64,000 nt of DNA, from contig NZ_QJHK01000003.1 in NCBI RefSeq assembly GCF_003202435.1, forward strand, positions 302,894 to 366,893, written 5' to 3'. The stretch comes from Flavobacterium cheongpyeongense. Its GTDB lineage: Bacteria > Bacteroidota > Bacteroidia > Flavobacteriales > Flavobacteriaceae. How positions within the stretch are numbered: the first letter of the stretch is position 1; every line of letters starts with the position of its first letter. The notes under the pieces are model-generated. The model was not told the DNA's origin, did not search any database, and was given only the letters and a program-made list of their open reading frames with translations. Of this stretch, positions 26,205 through 34,717 are shown piece after piece. The position numbers and the translations under genes are program-made.

Positions 26205-26762
26205 TTATTTTTGAGAATCAGCAATAAAATCAAGTGCAATCGAATTCATACAATAACGTTTTCCAGTTGGTGCCGGGCCATCATCAAATAAATGGCCTAA
26301 ATGACCGCCACATCTGCCGCAAAGAGCTTCAATTCTTTCCATTCCTAAAGAATTATCATTTTTATAAACTATACTTTTCTTGTTCTCCTGCTCGAAAAAA
26401 CTCGGCCATCCACAACTGCTGGCAAATTTTGCTCCGGATTTAAAGAGTTTGTTTCCGCATGAAGCACAGTAATAAGTTCCTTTTTCATCTGTGTTCCAAT
26501 ATTTCCCTGTAAACGGTCTTTCTGTATCAGCTTCACGCATTACTGCGTAAACATCTTCTGGTAGTACTTTCTTCCATTCGGTATCAGTCACATTTAGCTT
26601 TGTTGAATCTGTATTAGAATAATAAGGATTTTCGGGCTTGTGTATTTTGTTTTCTATATTGGTTGTTTTTGTATTTGATTTTTTTGCTGACTGTCCGCAT
26701 GCCTGAAGGATGAAAAGCGGAATTAAAAAGCAAAGACTGAAAAATTGTGTTTTTGTTTTCAT
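26205..26762 (-). CDS. msrB: Peptide-methionine (R)-S-oxide reductase, lipoprotein form
   Basis: A 185-residue MsrB with an N-terminal lipoprotein signal (FLIPLFILQACGQ), suggesting an anchored periplasmic enzyme. The zinc-binding cysteine pairs CASCGNKLF and CGRCGGHLGHLFDDG are present, as is the catalytic Cys in KRYCMNSIALDF. It reduces the R-epimer of methionine sulfoxide and is translated just ahead of msrA. A -7-like TACATTTG lies on this strand at 26795-26788, without a matching TTG; an inverted repeat (TACGAC/GTCGTA) lies at 26794-26823. Confidence 0.95.
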   Translation of the reverse strand: MKTKTQFFSLCFLIPLFILQACGQSAKKSNTKTTNIENKIHKPENPYYSNTDSTKLNVTDTEWKKVLPEDVYAVMREADTERPFTGKYWNTDEKGTYYCASCGNKLFKSGAKFASSCGWPSFFEQENKKSIVYKNDNSLGMERIEALCGRCGGHLGHLFDDGPAPTGKRYCMNSIALDFIADSQK

Positions 26763-26787
26763 TGTTTGGATGCTTTAATTTTATTTT

Positions 26788-26795
26788 CAAATGTA
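26788..26795 (-). promoter_or_regulatory. -7 element (TACATTTG) upstream of msrBA
   Basis: The minus strand reads TACATTTG 26 nt before the msrB start. The expected -33 TTG is absent. The TACGAC/GTCGTA inverted repeat at 26794-26823 overlaps its upstream side and could be an operator. Confidence 0.4.
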
Positions 26796-27033
26796 CGACT
26801 AGATTTTACATACATATGTCGTATGCTTTACAATTGATATTTTTTTAAGTATGTTTTAACTTTAAGTTATTTACGTAAAAGAGGGGTCGACAGTTTTTGG
26901 TTTCTTGTTTTTTAAGGTTTTGTTGCGTTTTTTTTATTTGTAATTTTTTGTTAATCAGAAAAATAGAACATTGTTTGCCCGTTAAACTTTTCACAATCTT
27001 TTCTGAGATTTTCCAGCCAATTCTTTTTTCGTA

Positions 27034-27041
27034 TTTTTGTT
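27034..27041 (+). promoter_or_regulatory. -7 element (TATTTTTG) upstream of idi
   Basis: TATTTTTG lies 15 nt upstream of the idi ATG and fits TAnnTTTG. No TTG is found at the usual distance. Confidence 0.4.
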
Positions 27042-27056
27042 ACATCAACAAACCTT

Positions 27057-27584
27057 ATGATAGAAGATAACGTAATATTAGTGAATAAAAATGATGAGCA
27101 GATAGGCTTGATGCCAAAATTAGAAGCACATGAAAAAGCTCTTTTGCATCGCGCTTTCTCAGTTTTTATTTTAAATAGTAAAAATGAAATTATGCTTCAG
27201 CAGCGTGCTCATCAAAAATACCATTCACCTTTACTCTGGACAAATACTTGTTGCAGCCATCAGCGTGAAGGAGAATCCAACATAGAAGCCGGAAGTAGGA
27301 GATTATTGGAGGAAATGGGTTTTAAAACCGAATTGAAAGAACTGTTTCATTTTATATATAAAGCACCTTTTGACAATGGATTGACAGAACATGAGCTTGA
27401 TCATGTCATGATTGGATATTATAACGAAAATCCACAGATTAATGTAGAAGAAGTGGAAAATTGGAAATGGATGAAAATTGAAAACATAAAGGAAGATATT
27501 GAAAAACAACCCGAAATTTACACCGTTTGGTTTAAAATAATTTTTGATGAATTTTATCATTATTTGGAAGACCATAAAATTTAA
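27057..27584 (+). CDS. idi: Isopentenyl-diphosphate delta-isomerase, type I
   Basis: A 175-residue Nudix-fold enzyme. The catalytic Cys is in LWTNTCCSHQREGE, the Nudix-like box is EAGSRRLLEEMGF and the catalytic Glu is in TEHELDHVMIG. It interconverts IPP and DMAPP for isoprenoids, including the undecaprenyl carrier used by the EPS pathway. Length and motifs match type I enzymes. It is followed after 20 nt by the QueD-like gene on the same strand. Confidence 0.94.
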   Translation: MIEDNVILVNKNDEQIGLMPKLEAHEKALLHRAFSVFILNSKNEIMLQQRAHQKYHSPLLWTNTCCSHQREGESNIEAGSRRLLEEMGFKTELKELFHFIYKAPFDNGLTEHELDHVMIGYYNENPQINVEEVENWKWMKIENIKEDIEKQPEIYTVWFKIIFDEFYHYLEDHKI

Positions 27585-27604
27585 CGATACTAACCAGAAA
27601 CCTA

Positions 27605-28015
27605 ATGAGAGTAACGATATCAAGAAAAGCACATTTTAATGCTGCACATCGACTGTATAGGAAGGACTGGACATTTGAAAAAAATGATGCGGTTTTTGGT
27701 AAATGCAATAATCCCAATTTTCATGGTCACAATTATGGTTTGACAGTAAGTGTTACAGGGAAAATTGACCCTGAAACCGGTTTTGTTTTAGATGTGAAAG
27801 TATTAGCGGATATTATACGTCAAGAAGTAGAAGTTCCGTTTGATCATAAAAACCTGAATCTGGATGTTCCTGAATTTCAGGATTTGAATCCAACTGCAGA
27901 AAATATTGCTGTTGTGATATGGAATAAAATTAGAAAAAGAATTCAATCCGATTTTGATTTAGAAGTCGTTTTGAATGAAACGGACCGCAATTTTGTAACT
28001 TATAAAGGAGAATAA
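27605..28015 (+). CDS. queD: 6-carboxytetrahydropterin synthase/6-pyruvoyl-tetrahydropterin synthase family
   Basis: A 136-residue member of the PTPS fold. Zinc ligands are in FNAAHRL and FHGHNYGL, and the catalytic Cys is in FGKCNNPNF just before them. FVLDVKVLADIIRQEV and LNPTAENIAVVIW are conserved family blocks. QueD makes 6-carboxy-tetrahydropterin for queuosine; some homologues make biopterin intermediates. QueC/QueE are not in the window, so the gene symbol rests on family only. It lies 3 nt upstream of the peroxiredoxin. Confidence 0.83.
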   Translation: MRVTISRKAHFNAAHRLYRKDWTFEKNDAVFGKCNNPNFHGHNYGLTVSVTGKIDPETGFVLDVKVLADIIRQEVEVPFDHKNLNLDVPEFQDLNPTAENIAVVIWNKIRKRIQSDFDLEVVLNETDRNFVTYKGE

Positions 28016-28018
28016 AGA

Positions 28019-28477
28019 ATGTCGTTGAAAATAGGAGATATAGTCCCAAATTTTACTGCAAAGGATAGTCATGGCGAGGTTTTTGACAGCCAGAGTGTGT
28101 TGGGTCGAAAACCACTTGTGATTTATTTTTACCCTAAAGATAATACGCCCGGATGTACTGTTGAGGCATGTAGCTTTAGGGATCAATATGAAGATTTTAA
28201 AGATTTAGGAGCCGAGGTTATAGGAGTTAGTGCAGATAGTGTAAAATCGCATCAGAAATTTGCCAATAAACACAAGCTGCCTTTTATTTTGCTCTCAGAT
28301 GAAGATAAACGATTAAGGCATCTTTTTGGTGTGAAAAATAATTTGTTTGGTCTTTTGCCAGGAAGAGTGACTTTTATTATAGACAGAAACGGATTGGTTA
28401 TTTATATTTTTGACAGTATGAATGCTGCAAGACATATTCCGAAAGCCCTGGACATAATAAAAGAGTTAGTGTTGTAG
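28019..28477 (+). CDS. Thioredoxin-dependent peroxiredoxin, BCP/PrxQ type
   Basis: A 152-residue cytoplasmic peroxiredoxin. The motif YPKDNTPGCTVEACSFRD has the peroxidatic Cys followed five residues later by a second Cys, as in PrxQ/BCP enzymes that form an intramolecular disulfide. VIGVSADSVKSHQKFANKH and LLSDEDKRL are usual. It detoxifies peroxides with thioredoxin. It is probably co-transcribed with idi and the QueD-like gene. A run of 14 A residues follows the stop at 28483-28496. Confidence 0.93.
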   Translation: MSLKIGDIVPNFTAKDSHGEVFDSQSVLGRKPLVIYFYPKDNTPGCTVEACSFRDQYEDFKDLGAEVIGVSADSVKSHQKFANKHKLPFILLSDEDKRLRHLFGVKNNLFGLLPGRVTFIIDRNGLVIYIFDSMNAARHIPKALDIIKELVL

Positions 28478-28549
28478 ATTTAAAAAAAAAAAAAAACTAT
28501 TAGATCGTTGCTTAATTAATTATTAGATATTTAGCCATAAAATTAGAAT

Positions 28550-29518
28550 ATGAAACCAAACTTATACCCTTTACAATTTGAGCCAATCCTGAAAGAAAGA
28601 ATCTGGGGAGGTGAGAAATTAAAAACATTATTAAACAAACCGATCACTTCTAAGATTACAGGCGAAAGCTGGGAATTGTCTACCGTACAAGGCGATGTAA
28701 GTACTGTTGCCAATGGACAGTTAAAAGGAAAATCTTTGATGGATCTTATTAATGATCTTCCAAATGAAATTCTTGGAACCCGGGTTTATGAGCGTTTTGG
28801 TAAACAATTTCCATTGCTTTTTAAATATTTAGATGCTCGTGAAGATCTTTCTATACAGGTTCATCCTAACGATAAATTGGCAAAAGAACGTCATAATTCA
28901 TTTGGAAAAACTGAAATGTGGTACATAATGCAGGCTGATGCTGATGCACGGATTATTGTTGGGTTTAAAGAAGATTCAGGTAAAGAGGAATATTTACAGC
29001 ATTTAAATGATAAAACTTTGGTTTCTATTTTAGATGATGTCAAAGCAAAAGCAGGAGATGTTTTCTTTTTAGAAACCGGAACAGTTCACGCAATCGGGGC
29101 AGGATTAGTTGTGGCAGAAATTCAGCAGACATCTGATATTACCTACCGTTTATATGATTTTGATCGTGTGGATGCACAGGGAAATAAAAGAGAATTGCAC
29201 GTAGATTTGGCATTAGATGCTATTAACTACAATAAAGTTGATACCCAGAAAAAATACGGTTCAAAAGCAAATGTTTCAAACGTTGTGGTGGACTGTCCTT
29301 ATTTTACAACCAATTTTATTCCGTTAGAAGATAGAGCAGAGATTACTAAATCAAAAGAGACTTTTACAGTTTATATGTGTATTGAAGGCAGTTTCGAAAT
29401 AGAATATGACGGATTCAAATATACTTATATAAAAGGTGATACGGTTTTAGTTCCAGCTGAGATAAATGTATTTGTTTTGAGTGGAAAAGCTTCAATTTTA
29501 GAAATTTACATTTCTTAA
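28550..29518 (+). CDS. manA: Mannose-6-phosphate isomerase, class I type
   Basis: A 322-residue cupin enzyme. The N-terminal block ERIWGGEKL and zinc-site residues in YLDAREDLSIQVHPND, GKTEMWYIM and ETGTVHAIGAGLVVAEIQQT are diagnostic of the short Bacteroidota/Firmicutes PMI. It converts fructose-6-phosphate to mannose-6-phosphate, feeding GDP-mannose for EPS and glycoprotein glycans. It is not in the EPS operon but could supply it. No clear promoter was found. Confidence 0.93.
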   Translation: MKPNLYPLQFEPILKERIWGGEKLKTLLNKPITSKITGESWELSTVQGDVSTVANGQLKGKSLMDLINDLPNEILGTRVYERFGKQFPLLFKYLDAREDLSIQVHPNDKLAKERHNSFGKTEMWYIMQADADARIIVGFKEDSGKEEYLQHLNDKTLVSILDDVKAKAGDVFFLETGTVHAIGAGLVVAEIQQTSDITYRLYDFDRVDAQGNKRELHVDLALDAINYNKVDTQKKYGSKANVSNVVVDCPYFTTNFIPLEDRAEITKSKETFTVYMCIEGSFEIEYDGFKYTYIKGDTVLVPAEINVFVLSGKASILEIYIS

Positions 29519-29540
29519 CGTATATTCTAAAGATAATATG

Positions 29541-29548
29541 TACTTTTG
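29541..29548 (+). promoter_or_regulatory. -7 element (TACTTTTG) upstream of the small conserved gene
   Basis: TACTTTTG fits TAnnTTTG and lies 28 nt before the start at 29577. The TTG partner is missing at the usual spacing. Confidence 0.4.
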
Positions 29549-29576
29549 CAGACGCAAATTAAAATAATAAATAAAA

Positions 29577-29843
29577 ATGGCAAACGTTAAAAATTTAAAG
29601 AAAGACATCAATTTCGTATTAGGGGATATTATTGAGGCAGTTTATTTGTTTGAGATGTCTACAACAGGAAATCCTACTCCAGAAACGAATGCTTTGGTTG
29701 ATGAAGCTATTAATGCTTTTGATACTTTGATCACAAAAGTGAATGCTAAGAACGTTGAAAATAAAAAAGCGCACTTCAAACAAATCAATATTGAATTGGA
29801 AGAAACTGCTAATCAATTGATTGCTAAAATCAACGAATTGTAA
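29577..29843 (+). CDS. Small helical protein of unknown function
   Basis: An 88-residue soluble, probably all-helical protein (ANVKNLKKDINFVLGDII ... IELEETANQLIAKINEL) with heptad-like spacing of hydrophobic residues. It has no cysteines, signal peptide or membrane segment. It is preceded by a -7 element and followed by the tRNA-Thr units. I recognise no named family; the codon use and compact structure argue for a real gene. Function is unknown. Confidence 0.78.
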   Translation: MANVKNLKKDINFVLGDIIEAVYLFEMSTTGNPTPETNALVDEAINAFDTLITKVNAKNVENKKAHFKQINIELEETANQLIAKINEL

Positions 29844-29876
29844 GAAAAAAAAAGTATAAAAAAGTGCAGATTTATT

Positions 29877-29906
29877 TTGGCAAAACCAAAAACCGCTTTA
29901 TATTTG
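29877..29906 (+). promoter_or_regulatory. Canonical promoter of tRNA-Thr copy 1
   Basis: TTG (29877-29879), 19-nt spacer, TATATTTG (29899-29906): a perfect match to the Bacteroidota consensus, 13 nt upstream of the tRNA. Confidence 0.85.
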
Positions 29907-29919
29907 CACCCGTAATGAG

Positions 29920-29993
29920 GCCGATGTAGCTCAGCTGGCTAGAGCAGCTGATTTGTAATCAGCAGGTCGTGGGTTCGAGTCCCTCTATCGGCT
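29920..29993 (+). tRNA. tRNA-Thr (anticodon TGT), copy 1
   Basis: A complete cloverleaf: acceptor GCCGATG with TATCGGC and discriminator T, D-arm GCTC...GAGC, anticodon arm GCTGA-TTTGTAA-TCAGC with anticodon TGT, and T-arm GTGGG-TTCGAGT-CCCTC (one weak pair). CCA is not encoded. An identical copy follows 180 bp downstream. Confidence 0.96.
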
Positions 29994-30000
29994 CAAGGGA

Positions 30001-30028
30001 AACCATCGCAGAAATGTGATGGTTTTTT
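30001..30028 (+). terminator. Terminator of tRNA-Thr copy 1
   Basis: AACCATCGCA-GAAA-TGTGATGGTT (one G-T pair), then TTTT, beginning 8 nt after the tRNA. Confidence 0.8.
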
Positions 30029-30055
30029 AATTATAAAAGAGCTGTAAAATTTATT

Positions 30056-30086
30056 TTGCAAATATAAAAAAACAATTTTATATTTG
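30056..30086 (+). promoter_or_regulatory. Canonical promoter of tRNA-Thr copy 2
   Basis: TTG (30056-30058), 20-nt spacer, TATATTTG (30079-30086). The -7 box and the following 13 nt are identical to copy 1. Confidence 0.83.
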
Positions 30087-30099
30087 CACCCGTAATGAG

Positions 30100-30173
30100 G
30101 CCGATGTAGCTCAGCTGGCTAGAGCAGCTGATTTGTAATCAGCAGGTCGTGGGTTCGAGTCCCTCTATCGGCT
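30100..30173 (+). tRNA. tRNA-Thr (anticodon TGT), copy 2
   Basis: Identical in sequence to copy 1 at 29920-29993, with its own promoter and terminator. The pair forms a direct tandem duplication with 180-bp periodicity, in which the intervening spacer has diverged while tRNA and promoter core have not. Confidence 0.96.
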
Positions 30174-30180
30174 CAATAGA

Positions 30181-30213
30181 AAACCATCACAGTTTTGTGG
30201 TGGTTTTTTTTTT
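30181..30213 (+). terminator. Terminator of tRNA-Thr copy 2
   Basis: AAACCATCACA pairs with TGTGGTGGTTT (one G-T pair) and is followed by a long T-run. It corresponds to the terminator of copy 1 with compensating changes. Confidence 0.8.
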
Positions 30214-30315
30214 GAATGTCTAGTCCTGAAATAGTGATACACAGGATCAATGGGGGATCAAAGCATATTGTGGATCAATCCCAAAACCTGTGGAGCAAGA
30301 AAATTTAAGCATAAA

Positions 30316-30358
30316 AGAAGCGTCCCAATTTTTATCTCGGGACGCTTCTCTTTTTTTA
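30316..30358. terminator. Terminator downstream of polA (possibly bidirectional)
   Basis: AGAAGCGTCCC (30316-30326) and GGGACGCTTCT (30339-30349) form a perfect 11-bp stem, with T-rich sequence on the plus side and an A-run before it. It lies 13 nt beyond the polA stop. Confidence 0.75.
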
Positions 30359-30370
30359 AGTCAGATATTA

Positions 30371-33211
30371 TTAATGCGCTTCTAGCCAGTCTTTGCCTAA
30401 GCCTAATTCTACTTCCAGAGGAACAGCCATTTTAAAAGCATTTTCCATTTCGTGTTTAATCATTGGCTGGATTTTTTCGAGTTCCTCATTATGAACATCG
30501 AATACAAGCTCATCATGTACCTGAAGCAGCATTTTAGACTTCCAGTTTTCTTCTTTTAGTTTTTTATGAATGTTGATCATCGCAATTTTAATCACATCGG
30601 CAGCACTTCCCTGAATTGGGGCGTTAACAGCATTTCTTTCGGCTGCGCTTCTTACTACAGCGTTAGCTGAATTAATGTCTTTTAAATACCGACGTCGTCC
30701 CAGAATCGTTTGCACATAGCCATTTTCGCGGGCAAACTCGACCTGGTCTGAGATGTATGATTTTAATCTTGGATAAGTATTGTAATAAGCTTCAATTAAA
30801 GTTGCGCTTTCACTACGGGATAATGATGTTTGGCTGCTTAATCCGAAAGCGGAAACACCATAAATAATTCCAAAGTTTACGGTTTTTGCATTGCTTCTTT
30901 GTTCGCGGGAAACTTCATCCAAAGGCACGTTAAAGACTTTTGCAGCGGTTGCTTTATGAATATCTTCTCCGTCCTGAAACGCTTTAATCATATTTTCTTC
31001 ACCGCTTAAAGCAGCAATAATCCTTAATTCTATCTGCGAGTAATCGGCAGAAATTAAGGTGTGGTTTTCATCACGTGCAACAAAAGCTTTACGTATCTGA
31101 CGACCTCTTTCGGTACGAATTGGAATATTTTGTAAATTCGGATTATTAGAACTCAAACGACCTGTAGCGGCAACTGTCTGCATATAATCAGTATGAACGC
31201 GTAATGTTTTTTTGTCAACTTGTTCCGGTAAAGCCAAAATGTAAGTGCTTTGTAATTTTACCATTTGTCGCCAGTCCAGAATTTCTTTTACAATTGGATT
31301 GTCGTTTGCCAGATAAGTCAAAACTTCTTCTCCGGTAGCATATTGACCTGTTTTGGTTTTCTTTTGTTTAGCACCTCCAATTTTAAGTTTGTCAAATAAA
31401 ATATCACCTAATTGTTTCGGAGAGGCCAGATTGAATTTCTCACCCGCAGTTTCGTAAATGTTTTGTTCTAAAGCTTTAATTTCAACATCCATTTCTTTTG
31501 ACATTTCCTTTAAAAAATCAACATCTAAACGAATTCCTTCTGTTTCCATAGCGGCCAAAACGCTTACCAATGGTATTTCAATTTCGTTAAACAGTTTTTT
31601 TGTTTCGGTTTTGTCTAATTCGGCTGTAAAGATTTCTTTTAATTGTAAAGTTATATCAGCATCTTCTGCAGCATATTCTTTGATTTCTTCAAGTGCGACA
31701 TCACGCATTGAAATCTGATTTTTGCCTTTTTTACCAATTAAAGTTTCAATTGATTTTGGTGAATATTTCAAATAGGTTTCAGCTAAAATATCCATATTAT
31801 GACGCATATCAGGATTGATCAGATAATGCGCAATCATAGTGTCAAAAAGTTTTCCTTTTACAGTTACTCCATAATTAGAAAGAATCTTTAAATCGTATTT
31901 TAAATTCTGTCCAATTTTTTCGATGTTTTCATTCTCAAAAAAAGGTTTGAATTTGTCGATCAAAACCTGAGTTTCTTCCTGGCTTTCCGGAAACGGGACA
32001 TAATATCCTTTTCCTTTTTCATAAGCGAAGGAAATCCCGACAAGTTCTGCATGCAAGGCATCTAAACCTGTAGTTTCGGTATCAAAACAAACTGAAGACT
32101 GTTTTTGTAAATTCTGTAAGAGTAATTTAATTCCTAAATCGCCTTCTATCGCCTGATAGGAGTGAGGTGTGTTTTCTAAAGTATTGTAAAATGAAGCTCT
32201 TGTGTCTTCCGGATTCTCTTCCGGACTTCCTCCTCCAAAAAGATCAAATTGATTTTCGTTTTTAGGTTGCGTTTTTTTATATAATTTAGCTTCTGTAGTG
32301 GTGTCTGCTAATGTGTTTCCACCTCCTGCTTTAAATAAATTATCAAATTGTTCTGCCATTCTTCTGAATTCCAATTCCTGAAAAATAGCATCGGTTTTTT
32401 CAATGTCAGGACGCGAAAGTTCATAATCGTCTTCGTTAAAGATTACGTCGCAATCGCAAATAATGGTTGCCAGTTTTTTAGATAAAATACCCTTGTCTTT
32501 ATTGGCTTCGATATTTTCTTTCATTTTACCTTTTAGTAGATGTGTATTGTCCAAAAGGTTTTCCATTGTTCCAAATTCTTTCAGGAATTTTTTAGCAGTC
32601 ACTTCACCAACTCCGGGCAATCCCGGGATATTATCTACAGCATCACCCATCATGCCCAGGAAGTCAATTACCTGCTCAGGTCTTTCGATTTCAAATTTTG
32701 CCAGAACTTCAGGAACTCCCCAAATTTCTATACCATTTCCCATACGTGCTGGTTTGTACATGAATATATTTTCAGAGACTAATTGGGCAAAATCCTTATC
32801 TGGTGTAACCATATAGACTTTGTAGTTTTCTTTTTCGGCTTGTTTGGCAATGGTTCCAATTAAATCATCCGCTTCACAGCCTTCTATTTCGATAATTGGA
32901 ATATGCATGGCTCTAAGTAGATCCTGAATGTATGGAATTGCAATTTTAATCGCTTCGGGTGTGGCATCACGATTGGCTTTGTATTCAACAAACATTTCGG
33001 TTCTGACATGACTTCCGCCTTTATCAAAAGCTACAGCCAAATGATCTGGTTTTTCACGTTTAATAACATCCAAAAGCGAATTCATGAAGCCCATGATCGC
33101 TGATGTATCCATTCCTTTAGAATTAATTCGGGGATTTTTTATAAAAGCATAATAACCACGAAAAATAAGTGCGTAAGCATCGAGAAGAAAAAGACGTTTT
33201 TGAGTTGACAT
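30371..33211 (-). CDS. polA: DNA polymerase I
   Basis: A 946-residue enzyme with all three domains. The 5'-3' exonuclease (about residues 1-290) shows LFLLDAYALIFRGYYAF, CEADDLIGTIAKQ and MGDAVDNIPGLPGVGEVTAK. The 3'-5' exonuclease has the active Asp-x-Glu in CFDTETTGLDALHAE, so proofreading seems intact. The polymerase has RQIRKAFVARDE, SADYSQIELRIIAALSG, NAKTVNFGIIYGVSAFGLS and LLQVHDELVFDV. It acts in repair and Okazaki-fragment maturation. It is transcribed alone and diverges from the metallophosphoesterase. Confidence 0.98.
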   Translation of the reverse strand: MSTQKRLFLLDAYALIFRGYYAFIKNPRINSKGMDTSAIMGFMNSLLDVIKREKPDHLAVAFDKGGSHVRTEMFVEYKANRDATPEAIKIAIPYIQDLLRAMHIPIIEIEGCEADDLIGTIAKQAEKENYKVYMVTPDKDFAQLVSENIFMYKPARMGNGIEIWGVPEVLAKFEIERPEQVIDFLGMMGDAVDNIPGLPGVGEVTAKKFLKEFGTMENLLDNTHLLKGKMKENIEANKDKGILSKKLATIICDCDVIFNEDDYELSRPDIEKTDAIFQELEFRRMAEQFDNLFKAGGGNTLADTTTEAKLYKKTQPKNENQFDLFGGGSPEENPEDTRASFYNTLENTPHSYQAIEGDLGIKLLLQNLQKQSSVCFDTETTGLDALHAELVGISFAYEKGKGYYVPFPESQEETQVLIDKFKPFFENENIEKIGQNLKYDLKILSNYGVTVKGKLFDTMIAHYLINPDMRHNMDILAETYLKYSPKSIETLIGKKGKNQISMRDVALEEIKEYAAEDADITLQLKEIFTAELDKTETKKLFNEIEIPLVSVLAAMETEGIRLDVDFLKEMSKEMDVEIKALEQNIYETAGEKFNLASPKQLGDILFDKLKIGGAKQKKTKTGQYATGEEVLTYLANDNPIVKEILDWRQMVKLQSTYILALPEQVDKKTLRVHTDYMQTVAATGRLSSNNPNLQNIPIRTERGRQIRKAFVARDENHTLISADYSQIELRIIAALSGEENMIKAFQDGEDIHKATAAKVFNVPLDEVSREQRSNAKTVNFGIIYGVSAFGLSSQTSLSRSESATLIEAYYNTYPRLKSYISDQVEFARENGYVQTILGRRRYLKDINSANAVVRSAAERNAVNAPIQGSAADVIKIAMINIHKKLKEENWKSKMLLQVHDELVFDVHNEELEKIQPMIKHEMENAFKMAVPLEVELGLGKDWLEAH

Positions 33212-33408
33212 AAAAAAAATATTAGTCTGTAAAAATAAGCAATTGGGTTTTAAAAACTAATTTGTTAATTAAAATTATATATTCCTTAGTTTTTAATTTT
33301 ATCAACGAATTTCCATTCTTTAAAATAGCACTGTTTTCTAGTTAAAATTTTGATAATATACATTTGTAAAAACGCCATTCTTTGTTACTTTGTTCAAAAC
33401 TGCAAATA

Positions 33409-34644
33409 ATGATTCTTCGTTTTATAATTCTGTGTACTTTTTTTTTATTTATTGAGTTCTATGCATATCAGGCCTTTCGTGCTTTAATCAAATTAAGATG
33501 GGCTTTAATAGCTTATCAGTTAATTAGTGTGTTGCTTTTGGTTTTTATTGTCTATTCGTTTACACAATTTGACCGTTCTGTTGGGCAAACCAAGTATACC
33601 ATGTTTACAATGGGTTTGATGTTATTGGTTTATGTTCCTAAAATTGTAATTACGCTTATTTTGTTTGGAGAAGACATTTTTAGGATAGGAGCTAGTATTT
33701 TAAACTACTTTATGTACAATGCACCACGAAAAGAAATGATGCCAGAAAGGAGAAAGTTTGTGAGTCAAATTGCCTTAGGCCTGGCGGTAGTGCCTTTTTT
33801 GTCTTTGATTTACGGAATTTTTGAAGGGAAATATAATTTTAAAGTACTTAAACAAACGATCTTTTTTCCGGATCTGCCCCATGCTTTTAATGGATTTAAA
33901 ATTACTCAGATTTCAGATGTACATAGCGGTAGTTTCGATGACTCTGAAAAAATAAATTATGCTATTGATCTTATTAACCAACAGGAATCAGATATGATTT
34001 TATTTACAGGTGATATTGTCAATACACATGCTAAAGAAATGCATCCCTGGATAGATACTTTTAACCGGATAAAAGAGTACAAATATGGCAAGTTTTCGAT
34101 CTTAGGAAATCATGATTATGGCGAATATGTTACCTGGTCGTCCGAACAACAAAAAGATGAAAACTTTCAGGCAATTAAGAATCTATATGGACAAATTGGA
34201 TTTAAATTAATGCTCAACGAGCATGCTTATATTCACAAAGGAAATGATAAAATTGCGTTGATTGGAGTAGAGAATTGGGGAGTGAATTTTAAAAAGGCAG
34301 GCGATCTTAATAAGGCGTCTGCGAACGTTGCTCAGGATGATTTTAAGATCGTAATGAGCCATGATCCAAGTCATTGGGACGCTGAAATTAAAGATCATCC
34401 CAAAAATTTTCATTTAACATTATCAGGTCATACACATGGAATGCAATTTGGTATTGAGATTCCAGGCTATTTTAAATGGAGTTTGGCACAATACATTTAC
34501 AAGCAGTGGGCAGGGCTTTATGAGAACTTAGGGAGGTATGTTTATGTCAACAGAGGTTTTGGATTTCATGCTTATCCAGGCCGTGTTGGTATCATGCCGG
34601 AAATCACAGTTATTGAACTAAAAAAAGGTAACAGTGTGGCTTAA
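33409..34644 (+). CDS. Membrane-anchored metallophosphoesterase
   Basis: The start is placed at ATG 33409; a TTG at 33382 would add nine residues with no improvement. The protein has about 411 residues. The first 130 or so hold about four membrane helices (IILCTFFLFIEFYAYQAF, LISVLLLVFIVYSF and others). From about residue 160 it is a calcineurin-like phosphoesterase with ITQISDVHSG, FTGDIVNTH, LGNHDYGEY, VMSHDPSHWD and LSGHTHGMQFG, the metal-ligand blocks of the YaeI/YkuE type. The substrate is unknown; related proteins act on lipid or nucleotide phosphates. It has TACATTTG at 33359-33366. The cysteine-less thioredoxin follows. Confidence 0.9.
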   Translation: MILRFIILCTFFLFIEFYAYQAFRALIKLRWALIAYQLISVLLLVFIVYSFTQFDRSVGQTKYTMFTMGLMLLVYVPKIVITLILFGEDIFRIGASILNYFMYNAPRKEMMPERRKFVSQIALGLAVVPFLSLIYGIFEGKYNFKVLKQTIFFPDLPHAFNGFKITQISDVHSGSFDDSEKINYAIDLINQQESDMILFTGDIVNTHAKEMHPWIDTFNRIKEYKYGKFSILGNHDYGEYVTWSSEQQKDENFQAIKNLYGQIGFKLMLNEHAYIHKGNDKIALIGVENWGVNFKKAGDLNKASANVAQDDFKIVMSHDPSHWDAEIKDHPKNFHLTLSGHTHGMQFGIEIPGYFKWSLAQYIYKQWAGLYENLGRYVYVNRGFGFHAYPGRVGIMPEITVIELKKGNSVA

Positions 34645-34658
34645 TTCGGTAAAAATGC

Positions 34659-34666
34659 TACATTTG
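34659..34666 (+). promoter_or_regulatory. -7 element (TACATTTG) upstream of the thioredoxin-like gene
   Basis: TACATTTG lies 51 nt upstream of the ATG at 34718 and just after the metallophosphoesterase stop. No TTG lies at the normal distance. Confidence 0.35.
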
Positions 34667-34717
34667 TATAACATTAATCTCTTTTTAGCAGATTTAAAAA
34701 TTTAAATTTTTGGTTTT

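Noticed and set aside
28483..28496. Poly-A run after the peroxiredoxin considered as a terminator or slippage site
   Set aside because: No hairpin precedes it on either strand and it is intergenic; an ordinary homopolymer in A+T-rich DNA.
30250..30435. Plus-strand ORF of 61 codons after the second tRNA-Thr
   Set aside because: It runs through the polA terminator hairpin and overlaps the polA 3' end antisense; composition is not protein-like.
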